The notes under the pieces are model-generated. The model had not been told where the DNA came from. It worked only from the letters and a program-made list of their open reading frames with translations, and did not search any database. A stretch of DNA of 6,382 nt, from the NCBI GenBank assembly GCA_017459485.1, contig JAFUCW010000346.1:1-6382 (forward strand), read 5' to 3'. How positions within the stretch are numbered: position 1 is the first letter of the stretch; every line of letters starts with the position of its first letter. Origin of the DNA: Eggerthellaceae bacterium (GTDB taxonomy: Bacteria; Actinomycetota; Coriobacteriia; Coriobacteriales; Eggerthellaceae). A program made the translations under genes and the position numbers. Below are positions 1 through 5,264 of this stretch, piece after piece.

Positions 1-593
1 CGGCAGATTCCAGCGAGGCCCCGCATGAAGGGGAAGAGGTCGTCATCGGCTTCACGGCAGGCGTGCCAAGTTCTATCAACGGGCAGGAAATGCCTCTGCT
101 CGACCTGATCATTCACGCCAACGAAATTGCCGGGCGCAACGGCTACGGGCGTCTGGACATGATCGAGGATCGCGTGGTGGGCATCAAGAGCCGCGAATGC
201 TACGAGTGCCCTGGAGCGTTGCTGCTGATCAACGCCCATAAGTCGCTTGAAATGCTCTGCTTGAGCGCAGAAACGCTGCGTGAAAAGCAGAAGCTCGACA
301 TCCAATGGGCAGACGCGGTCTATCGCGGCCTGTGGTATTCGCAGATTCGCGAGGCGATCGATGCGTTCAACGCCTACACGCAACAGCACCTTACCGGCGA
401 AGTGCGCTTCAAGCTGTGTTGCGGAGGACTGTTCTTGGACGGTGTGCGCGCCGATGCGCCGCTCTACGACTACAATCTGGCCACCTACGACGAGTCTGAC
501 ACCTTCGAGCATGCGAAGTCCGAAGGGTTTATCTACGTCCATGGCCTGCCGCACATCACCTGGTCGCGCGCACAGGGGCCGGGAAGTAGATAG
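1..593 (+). CDS. argG: Argininosuccinate synthase, C-terminal part (5' truncated by window edge)
   Basis: Joins citrulline and aspartate with ATP to form argininosuccinate, the penultimate step of arginine synthesis, in the cytoplasm. The frame is open from position 3 and gives about 196 residues, roughly the C-terminal half of a family about 400 residues long. Visible landmarks are VVIGFTAGVP (start of the C-terminal synthetase domain), the GRNGYGRLDMIEDR stretch, and the citrulline-binding block GIKSRECYECPGA. Further on are YRGLWYSQIREAI and the terminal DYNLATYDESDTF...GFIYVHGLP segment. The KSREcYEcPGA form, rather than KSRGvYEtPG, is the version I associate with Actinobacteria. The stop is TAG at 591-593. 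argH follows 145 bp downstream on the same strand, so co-transcription is plausible, although a palindromic element separates them. No frameshift is seen, and the truncation is only the window edge. Confidence 0.95.
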   Translation, partial: ADSSEAPHEGEEVVIGFTAGVPSSINGQEMPLLDLIIHANEIAGRNGYGRLDMIEDRVVGIKSRECYECPGALLLINAHKSLEMLCLSAETLREKQKLDIQWADAVYRGLWYSQIREAIDAFNAYTQQHLTGEVRFKLCCGGLFLDGVRADAPLYDYNLATYDESDTFEHAKSEGFIYVHGLPHITWSRAQGPGSR

Positions 594-601
594 GACCCTG
601 A

Positions 602-630
602 GAGCGGGGGACGTCCGGGAGCGGGGGACG
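602..630. repeat. 12-bp direct repeat GAGCGGGGGACG, two copies
   Basis: GAGCGGGGGACG occurs at 602-613 and again at 619-630, separated by TCCGG (period 17). The second copy runs into the left arm of the adjacent inverted repeat. This looks like a partial duplication of the edge of the REP-like element. Confidence 0.6.
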
Positions 631-708
631 GGTGCATCTGTCACGTTCGCGGTACAATGCTGCGCAGGGCGGCGGGTTCCGCGCGAATGTGACAGTGAAC
701 CTGTCCCC
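624..708. repeat. REP-like imperfect inverted repeat between argG and argH
   Basis: The left arm (624-651) starts GGGGACGGGTGCA, continues to CTGTCACGTTCGCG, and matches the reverse complement of the right arm (682-708), which ends GTGAACCTGTCCCC. The arms agree over about 27 bases with a few mismatches and one extra base. The central part is about 30 nt. A related GGGGGACAG hairpin recurs at 5002-5020 behind another gene. Extragenic palindromes beginning GGGGACAG are a familiar repeat type, often linked to Y1 (RAYT) transposases. No such gene is in this window. In RNA the arms would form a strong hairpin between the two arg genes, but no U-run follows, so it is not a classical terminator. 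A TACAAT (653-658) in the loop resembles a -10 box, without a convincing -35 partner. Confidence 0.7.
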
Positions 709-738
709 TTGTGTGTATTGGAAGATAGGTAGGTTGAT

Positions 739-2130
739 ATGGCGCTCTGGTCTGGCAGGTTCGAAGAGGCACCCGATGCGTTCGCGCACAGGTTCGGTGC
801 CTCGCTCGAGGTCGACAAGGCAATGGCTGCACAAGACATTGCAGGCTCCATCGCACATGCACATATGCTTGCTGCGCAGGGAATCATTTCGGGCGACGAC
901 GCCCGTGCAATCGAAGAGGGCCTTTGCGCTATCCGCTCCGAAATCGAGGCGGGCACGTTTGCATGGGATGCCGCCGACGAAGATGTGCACATGGCGGTCG
1001 AGCGCGTGCTTACCGAGCGCATTGGGCAGGCGGGCGCGCGTTTGCATACTGGTCGTTCGCGCAACGACCAGGTGGCAACCGACCTACGCCTGTTGGCGAC
1101 GGATCTGTCCGGGCAGCTCATGGAGGCGGACGTCTCTTTGCGCGCTGCACTGATAGCTGAGGCCGAGAAAAACGCGGACGTGGTTTTGCCAGGGTATACG
1201 CATCTGCAGCATGCCCAGCCGGTGTCGTTTGCGCATCATCTGCTCGCGTACTACTGGATGCTCACACGCGACTTCATGCGCATGAAGTTCGCTCGCATAG
1301 CGGCAGACGCCAACCCGTTAGGCGCTGCAGCCCTTGCTGGTACCACTTACCCGATCGACCGCCAGCAGACGACCGATGAGCTGGGTTTTTCGTCAACAAT
1401 GCCCAACTCGCTCGACGCTGTGTCCGACCGCGACTACTTGCTGGACTTGGAGTACGCGTGTTCGGTATGCGCTATGCACCTTTCGCGCTTGGCGGAAGAG
1501 ATCGTGCTGTGGTCGAGCACGGAGTTCGGTTTCGTCACGCTTGCCGATGCGTGGTCGACAGGAAGCTCCATTATGCCGCAGAAGAAAAACCCCGACTTCG
1601 CCGAGCTGGTGCGCGGCAAGACCGGACGCGTGGTGGGCAGCTTGGTCGGTTTGCTAGTTACCTGCAAAGGGTTGCCGCTTGCCTACAACAAGGACTTGCA
1701 GGAATGCAAGGAGGGTGCGCTCGACGCTGCTGCAACACTGACGGATTGCCTGCGCGTGATGGAGGGCATGGTGTCCACGTGGACTGTGAACGCCGAGCGC
1801 ATGGCAGCTCAGGCGGCGACTGGCTTCACGGCTGCTACCGACGTGGCAGACTACCTTGCCAAAGCAGGCATGCCCTTCCGCGAAGCCCACGAAGTGGTGG
1901 GCAAGCTGGTGCTTGACTGCGAAAAGCGCGGTGCTGGGCTTGAGGACCTGACGCTGGAAGACTTCCAGGCGGCAAGTCCTCTGTTTGGCCCCGACGTCGT
2001 GGGCACGCTCAATCCGGCAGCCATCGCAGGCGCGCGCAACTCGTTCGGTGGTACAGGCACCCAGGCCGTTGCAGAACAGATTGTCCTAGCCAAGTCCACT
2101 CTGGATAAGGACAAGGGCCAACTGGGCTAG
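739..2130 (+). CDS. argH: Argininosuccinate lyase
   Basis: Splits argininosuccinate into arginine and fumarate, the last step of arginine synthesis. It is a cytoplasmic enzyme of the fumarase/aspartase superfamily, which works as a homotetramer. The protein has 463 residues, close to the usual 455-470. It opens with the typical MALWSGRFEEAPD. The three conserved superfamily regions are present: HTGRSRNDQ (103-111), GYTHLQHAQP (152-161, His155 the expected catalytic histidine) and the signature GSSIMPQKKNPD (275-286). In that signature the second serine, Ser277, is the expected catalytic residue in the mobile loop. NKDLQECKE and the FGGTGTQAV C-terminal segment also fit. The start at 739 matches the family N-terminus and has a modest ribosome site (AGGTAGG). 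The tail KDKGQLG is short and charged. Tandem 33-bp repeats begin 11 bases after the stop. Confidence 0.97.
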   Translation: MALWSGRFEEAPDAFAHRFGASLEVDKAMAAQDIAGSIAHAHMLAAQGIISGDDARAIEEGLCAIRSEIEAGTFAWDAADEDVHMAVERVLTERIGQAGARLHTGRSRNDQVATDLRLLATDLSGQLMEADVSLRAALIAEAEKNADVVLPGYTHLQHAQPVSFAHHLLAYYWMLTRDFMRMKFARIAADANPLGAAALAGTTYPIDRQQTTDELGFSSTMPNSLDAVSDRDYLLDLEYACSVCAMHLSRLAEEIVLWSSTEFGFVTLADAWSTGSSIMPQKKNPDFAELVRGKTGRVVGSLVGLLVTCKGLPLAYNKDLQECKEGALDAAATLTDCLRVMEGMVSTWTVNAERMAAQAATGFTAATDVADYLAKAGMPFREAHEVVGKLVLDCEKRGAGLEDLTLEDFQAASPLFGPDVVGTLNPAAIAGARNSFGGTGTQAVAEQIVLAKSTLDKDKGQLG

Positions 2131-2141
2131 ACCTGAACAAG

Positions 2142-2240
2142 GTTGCCGCCGGGCAGAGTGCTGCATCGGGCAAAGTTGCCGCCGTGCAGAGCGCCACATC
2201 GGGCAAGCAAGCCGCCGGGCAGAGCGCTGCACCGGGCAAA
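2142..2240. repeat. 33-bp tandem repeat, three copies
   Basis: Three head-to-tail units occupy 2142-2174, 2175-2207 and 2208-2240. Unit 1 differs from unit 2 at five positions and from unit 3 at five positions. Each unit has two related halves (GCCGCCGGGCAGAG and GCTGCATCGGGCAAA types). The block lies just behind argH and 45 bp before the end of the convergent rpn gene. The period is a multiple of three, and the frame starting at 2139 reads through as an Ala/Gly/Gln-rich 11-residue repeat to a stop at 2286-2288. That frame has no start codon. No U-run terminator for argH was seen here. Confidence 0.85.
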
Positions 2241-2284
2241 GGCGGCCGATACGATGAACGCTGTCTGAACGTGGACCGAACGAC

Positions 2285-2569
2285 CTAGCTGTTCGATTGC
2301 GTGCCTGCGCTTTCGGTGTGCGCACGCATCGCCTCTGCGGTTTCCTCGATGATTGCCTCATCGACTCCTAGTGCGCGAAGCCTTTCAGCCATGCTGTCGA
2401 CAGCCTGCTCGATGCCCTGCTCGATGCCTTGGCCAATGCCCTGCACGATGCCTTGCTCGATACCCTGTTCGATGCCTTGCTCAATGCCTTGTTCGATGCC
2501 TTGCTGCCTCGCCTCTTCTTCAAGGCGTGCAGCACGCTCCCGCATCAGTTCTAACACTTCGCCGCCCAT
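2285..2569 (-). CDS. Possible nested C-terminal small protein (RpnS-like) inside the rpn gene
   Basis: An in-frame ATG at 2569-2567 (Met239 of the large protein) is preceded by AGGTGA (2578-2583) with an 8-nt gap. That is six consecutive bases of the AGGAGGTGA consensus. Translation from here would give 94 residues: the TMGGEVLELMRERAARLEEEARQ helix, all eight GIxQ units and the C-terminal helix, with no nuclease residues. Known biology: rpn genes in enterobacteria make such C-terminal proteins from internal starts, and these inhibit the full-length nuclease. Applying that to this gene is inference from position, length and the ribosome site. Other internal methionines (247, 298) lack an equal site. 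Confidence 0.4.
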   Translation of the reverse strand: MGGEVLELMRERAARLEEEARQQGIEQGIEQGIEQGIEQGIVQGIGQGIEQGIEQAVDSMAERLRALGVDEAIIEETAEAMRAHTESAGTQSNS

Positions 2570-3283
2570 GGTCCTGCTCACCTTCTTTCGCAGTGCGTCG
2601 TGCGATCGGAGTATGTGGTCGTTGGCTCTTATTATAAGCTCAAGGAGCTGCTCATAGAGCAGTGAATCACCTTCGCCGAGGGTGGCAGACTCGAGGTTGG
2701 TGCGAAGCTCTGCGCACTCCGCAATCAGTTGCGCTGTCCGACCGTCATCGGACGCGATTCGCCCCATCTGCTTTTCATAGCGCATAAGGTAGTAGGGCAG
2801 AAGGAGCAGGAGATGCTTCTCGAAGAGCTCGCTGCTTGTGATGCGTTGCGCTTTGACGACTTTCGCCGTGTAGTCGAACGACTCTCCGCTGGGAAGGTTC
2901 ACCTTCATTGCCAGTTCGTCGGGGGTGTTGGCGGTGTCGCGTAGGAAAAGCACGCACGATTCGGGGAAGTCCATTTCGTAGGGTGCCCCTGCTTCCAGAG
3001 CACGCTCTAGCGCGATGGAAAAATCGTACTCGATCATGCGCACGACCATGTCTGTGTCCGGGGTGGACTGGCACTCAAGGTGGTAGATCTTGTCCTGGAC
3101 CCTGAAGACCGAGTCTGCGATTATGGTGCCACGGAGTCCTTCGTGTTCGTTGCTGAAGGGGATGACGGGCGTGTTGGCCGGGTAATTCCTTCCGAACGCT
3201 TCGTTGACGAGCGGAATGATGAGCTGCGGGGTCTTGTGGAGCATAGTTTTGAATACGGAATCGAACACGGTGTTGTCTGCCAT
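2285..3283 (-). CDS. Rpn-family PD-(D/E)XK nuclease / putative transposase with GIxQ repeat tail
   Basis: A 332-residue protein of the Rpn (recombination-promoting nuclease) family, whose members are Mg-dependent DNA endonucleases long annotated as putative transposases. The N-terminal block FDSVFKTMLHKTPQLIIPLVNEAFGR is typical. The nuclease core shows Asp57 in IIADSVF and the E-x-Q pair Glu70/Gln72 in IYHLECQ, the family version of D...ExK. IEYDFSIALERA (84-95) follows. Residues 262-293 are eight GIxQ tetrapeptides, then a short helical tail (AVDSMAERLRALGVDEAIIEETAEAM). The start at 3283 was chosen because a perfect AAGGAGG (3289-3295) lies 5 nt upstream; the open frame extends 39 codons further upstream but lacks such a site. 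It stands alone, convergent to argH and divergent from the ATPase gene. Related genes are known to move DNA, or to act as antiphage toxins controlled by a nested small protein. Confidence 0.88.
   Translation of the reverse strand: MADNTVFDSVFKTMLHKTPQLIIPLVNEAFGRNYPANTPVIPFSNEHEGLRGTIIADSVFRVQDKIYHLECQSTPDTDMVVRMIEYDFSIALERALEAGAPYEMDFPESCVLFLRDTANTPDELAMKVNLPSGESFDYTAKVVKAQRITSSELFEKHLLLLLPYYLMRYEKQMGRIASDDGRTAQLIAECAELRTNLESATLGEGDSLLYEQLLELIIRANDHILRSHDALRKKVSRTMGGEVLELMRERAARLEEEARQQGIEQGIEQGIEQGIEQGIVQGIGQGIEQGIEQAVDSMAERLRALGVDEAIIEETAEAMRAHTESAGTQSNS
2405..2500 (-). repeat. 12-bp coding repeat, eight units (GIxQ)8
   Basis: Eight 12-bp units read GIEQ x4, GIVQ, GIGQ, GIEQ x2 on the minus strand (residues 262-293 of the Rpn protein). 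Units vary mainly at synonymous positions. Multiples of 12 bp keep the frame, so copy number can change by slippage without breaking the protein. The antisense frame reads as SMPC repeats and is a shadow. Confidence 0.9.
2578..2583 (-). promoter_or_regulatory. Internal ribosome binding site candidate within rpn
   Basis: AGGTGA on the minus strand lies inside the codons for Lys-Val-Ser, 8 nt before the in-frame ATG of Met239. The surrounding text GAAAGAAGGTGAGC is purine-rich. This is what makes the nested start credible. Confidence 0.4.
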
Positions 3284-3419
3284 GACGGCCTCCTTTCCTG
3301 CGGGTGGGGGGCTGTCCTTCGGCAAAACGAAGTTAGGAGCACACGTCGTGTTCGTGGCGGGATGGTCCCATGCTCCAACCTTACGATCGCCCAATTGCAA
3401 CCGTAATTTGTCTGCTGTG

Positions 3420-3489
3420 TATATAGTTTATCACATCATAAGAACGTATGTACTAGCAAACATATGTTCACATAACGAACACGTTCGTT
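3420..3489. promoter_or_regulatory. A/T-rich promoter region with SOS-box-like dyads
   Basis: Three operator-like dyads lie side by side: AGAACGTATGTACT (3441-3454), CAAACATATGTTCA (3457-3470) and AACGAACACGTTCGTT (3474-3489). The second matches the Gram-positive LexA box CGAACATATGTTCG at 12 of 14 positions; the first matches GAAC-N4-GTTC at 7 of 8 core bases. The third is a perfect palindrome with 7-bp arms, but the gap between GAAC and GTTC is 2 rather than 4. Minus-strand -10 candidates for rpn are TATGAT (3440-3435) and TATATA (3425-3420); no good -35 is seen. The dyads would overlap or flank such a promoter. Assignment to LexA is inference. Confidence 0.35.
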
Positions 3490-3509
3490 CGAAGAAACAA
3501 GGAATAGCT

Positions 3510-3551
3510 ATGCCAGGAAAGGGATACATCTTACCTGGACGATTCTGCTGA
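3510..3551 (+). other. Candidate 13-codon micro-ORF with internal dyad
   Basis: ATG at 3510 follows AAGGA with about 8 nt between and encodes MPGKGYILPGRFC before TGA. Inside it, CCAGGAAAG (3513-3521) and CTTACCTGG (3530-3538) form an inverted repeat matching at 8 of 9 positions. It could be a leader peptide, an operator, or chance. There is no recognised homologue and nothing shows translation. Confidence 0.18.
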
Positions 3552-3661
3552 AATGAAATCGTACCTTAAATCATCCGATACCAAGGGACCTCCAAATGGG
3601 ACGTCGAGTGCGGATAGGCGGCGACCCCGAATGAGGCGTCACTCCACAAATACGATCGACA

Positions 3662-3698
3662 ACCACCGAAGGCGCCCGGGATTGGCGGCCTAGGTGGT
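3662..3698. repeat. 37-bp imperfect palindrome
   Basis: The outer arms ACCACC (3662-3667) and GGTGGT (3693-3698) are perfect, and the inner arms CGCC (3673-3676) and GGCG (3684-3687) are perfect around a 7-nt loop. The two are separated by symmetric 5-nt internal loops. On the plus strand it is followed by CC then six A, not T, so it is not a terminator in that direction, and no T-run follows on the minus strand. Confidence 0.5.
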
Positions 3699-3730
3699 CC
3701 AAAAAACGTCCGCACCCTCAAAATCGAGAA

Positions 3731-3810
3731 CAACTGGGAAAACATGGGAAATACTGGGAAAAACTGGGAAAAACTGGGAAAAACTGGGATAATTTAGGAA
3801 ATATGGGAAG
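3731..3810 (+). repeat. Phased 10-bp tandem repeat array upstream of the ATPase gene
   Basis: Eight consecutive 10-bp units read ACAACTGGGA, AAACATGGGA, AATACTGGGA, AAAACTGGGA three times, TAATTTAGGA and AATATGGGAA. The middle units are identical and the outer ones decay. GGG runs start at 3737, 3747, 3757, 3767, 3777 and 3787, each separated by exactly 7 nt, which satisfies the G3-N(1-7) quadruplex pattern. A-tracts of 3-5 recur every 10 bp, close to one helical turn, so the segment should be intrinsically bent. It ends 62 bp before the chosen ATPase start. Iterated sites at this position suit cooperative binding by a protein, perhaps the ATPase itself through its winged helix. Confidence 0.9.
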
Positions 3811-3872
3811 AAGAAGGAAGTGAATCTACTCTTCTTGTTTCACAGGCACATTCTTAACAAGTGGTGATGATC

Positions 3873-4973
3873 ATGGATACAAACCCCTTCAAGCCAACAT
3901 TTGGCCAAGCGCCAACCTTCCTCGCAGGACGCGACAAGTTCATAGAGGATTTTGTGGAAGGACTCGAAAATGGTCCTGGCGACCCAAACAGGGCCACTAT
4001 CGTCGTAGGCCCTCGTGGTTCAGGCAAGACCGTGCTTATTCAGGAGGTATCAAGACAAGCCGCCTCTCTTGGATGGATTACGGTTTCTGTCACGTGTGCA
4101 GAGGGCATGTTGGACGAAATTCTGGTTCTGACAAGGAAGAGGGGGTCCCATTTGTTGGATCTGCCGCCGCAGTCACGTGTTACGTCCGTGCAGGCTGCAG
4201 GGTTTGGGGCATCGCGTGAGGTAGTGCCTGTGCGAACCACCTGGCGCTCCGACATGGAAGATCTGGTTGACGGGCTCAACGAACAGGGTGTCGGCCTCTT
4301 GATCACCATTGACGAGGTCAGTGCGACGAGCGAGGCGCTCAAGGCCTTCATAATCGCCTACCAGCACTTCGTGACCGAGGGCAGGAACGTGGCGTTGCTC
4401 ATGGCGGGACTTGCCAGTAAAGTGTCCTCGTTGCTCCTGGATGACGAGGTGTCTTTCGTGCGCAGGGCCATTCAGAGAGAGCTGGGCAGTATCGACCTTG
4501 CCGATGTCGAGCTTGCGATGCTCTCGACCGTCGAGTCGTCCGGGAGAAGCATCGCTCCGAAGGTCCTTCATGAAGCCGCCTCCGCGACAAGTGGCTATGC
4601 GTACATGATCCAGCTTGTGGGTTACTACATGTGGCGCCAGCGGCCTCAGAAAAAAGAGATTGACCTTGCCGACGTAGAGCTTGCACACGAACAGGCATTG
4701 CACGAGATGAAGCGCGCTGTGTATGTGCCTACTTTAAGGGAGATGACGCGCCGAGAGGCCGAGTTTGTGGGCGCTATGGCGCAAGAAGGCCCGGTCACAA
4801 CGCTGCATGCGGTCGCCGGGCGTATGGGCATTAGCACCAACAATGCAGGAAAGCTCAGGCGCAGATTGGTGGAGCGTGGGGCTGTTGGCGATTTGGGCCA
4901 CGGTCGCATGGCCATCGAGATTCCGGGCATGGGCGACTACCTGAAAGCCATGGATGCGGATCTTTCGTATTAG
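3873..4973 (+). CDS. Orc1/Cdc6-like AAA ATPase with C-terminal winged helix
   Basis: A 366-residue protein of an actinobacterial ATP-binding family (AAA_16/Orc1-Cdc6-like) whose cellular role is not established to my knowledge. It opens with the family-typical NPFKPTFGQAPTFLAGRDKFIEDF. Walker A is GPRGSGKT (46-53, Lys52) and Walker B is LLITIDEV (142-149, Asp147 Glu148). A sensor-1-like strand follows at NVALLMAGL (172-180), and FVRRAIQRELG (195-205) has arginines typical of the family. The C-terminus, TLREMTRREAEFVGAMAQEGP then HAVAGRMGISTNNAGKLRRRLVERGAV, is a winged helix likely to bind DNA. ATG 3873 was preferred over GTG 3861/3864 and ATG 3867 because GTGGTGAT just upstream is a fair ribosome site and MDTNPFKP fits the family start. 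There is no signal peptide or membrane segment. The phased repeat array lies just upstream. The gene is probably monocistronic. Confidence 0.8.
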   Translation: MDTNPFKPTFGQAPTFLAGRDKFIEDFVEGLENGPGDPNRATIVVGPRGSGKTVLIQEVSRQAASLGWITVSVTCAEGMLDEILVLTRKRGSHLLDLPPQSRVTSVQAAGFGASREVVPVRTTWRSDMEDLVDGLNEQGVGLLITIDEVSATSEALKAFIIAYQHFVTEGRNVALLMAGLASKVSSLLLDDEVSFVRRAIQRELGSIDLADVELAMLSTVESSGRSIAPKVLHEAASATSGYAYMIQLVGYYMWRQRPQKKEIDLADVELAHEQALHEMKRAVYVPTLREMTRREAEFVGAMAQEGPVTTLHAVAGRMGISTNNAGKLRRRLVERGAVGDLGHGRMAIEIPGMGDYLKAMDADLSY

Positions 4974-5001
4974 GCGACACAGGGCGCAGGAGGGGTGACA
5001 C

Positions 5002-5020
5002 GGGGGACAGTCTCTGTGCC
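5002..5020. repeat. REP-like half element behind the ATPase gene
   Basis: GGGACAG (5004-5010) and CTGTGCC (5014-5020) pair with one mismatch around a TCT loop, preceded by GTGACACGG. It shares the GGGGACAG core with the longer palindrome at 624-708. No T-run follows, but it sits 30 bp after the ATPase stop, where it could slow RNA decay or polymerase. Confidence 0.55.
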
Positions 5021-5054
5021 ATCCCAGTTGCGTCAGCAGGCGGTGCATCCCTCA

Positions 5055-5115
5055 AGGGCCTTGCTACGAATTTGCGGTGCGTCCTCCCGCCCCGGTGACG
5101 CGGGTTCAAGGCCCT
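5055..5115. repeat. Nested inverted repeat, 61 bp
   Basis: The outer arms AGGGCCTTG (5055-5063) and CAAGGCCCT (5107-5115) are perfectly complementary over 9 bp. An inner pair GCGTC/GACGC surrounds a C-rich loop. It could fold in RNA or as a cruciform. It is not a tRNA: there is no acceptor stem or T-loop consensus in the right geometry. Confidence 0.5.
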
Positions 5116-5264
5116 CTGCCGTTCGTCGAAATCTTGGGTAGGGCTCGCGGACCCTCCGTCTTGCGCATGCCCCGAATCCCACAAGGCATTGGGTAGCGCA
5201 GGGCGGCGAATTGCTGCAAGAAAACCCCTTGACGGAGTGGGCTTTGCTATGACACACTTCGAAT

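Larger units (their letters stand above)
3284..3872. other. 589-bp divergent intergenic region between rpn and the AAA ATPase gene
   Basis: No protein-size gene is supported here. In order it holds the rpn ribosome site (AAGGAGG at 3289-3295), an A/T-rich promoter-like segment with GAAC/GTTC dyads (about 3420-3490), and a 13-codon micro-ORF with a dyad (3510-3551). These are followed by a 37-bp imperfect palindrome (3662-3698) and the 10-bp repeat array (3731-3810). The stretch 3552-3660 shows nothing I recognise. Confidence 0.7.

Noticed and set aside
739..2130. Other open frames within argH (for example 632-1153, 1458-1916 and minus-strand frames)
   Set aside because: They are shadows of argH; none has conserved motifs, while argH is intact over its full length.
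2142..2240. CRISPR array from 33-bp repeats
   Set aside because: The units are head-to-tail without spacers and are diverged from one another.
2301..2657. Plus-strand open frame of 118 codons with SMPC repeats
   Set aside because: It is antisense to the GIxQ repeats of rpn, lacks a ribosome site, and its repetitiveness is fully explained by the real coding strand.
3284..3400. Longer rpn start at 3400 adding 39 residues
   Set aside because: The perfect AAGGAGG lies just before the ATG at 3283, the added residues do not resemble the family, and MADNTVFDSVFK is a typical N-terminus.
3662..3704. Intrinsic terminator (palindrome followed by six A)
   Set aside because: A terminator on the plus strand needs T after the stem; on the minus strand the T-run precedes the stem rather than following it.
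3731..3810. CRISPR array
   Set aside because: Units are 10 bp and contiguous with no spacers, and there are no cas genes.
5055..5115. tRNA-like fold because of GGTTCAAG
   Set aside because: There is no acceptor stem, anticodon arm or properly spaced T-arm.
5229..5252. TTGACG/TATGAC promoter for the secreted protein
   Set aside because: The spacing is 13 nt, too short for a sigma-70-type promoter.
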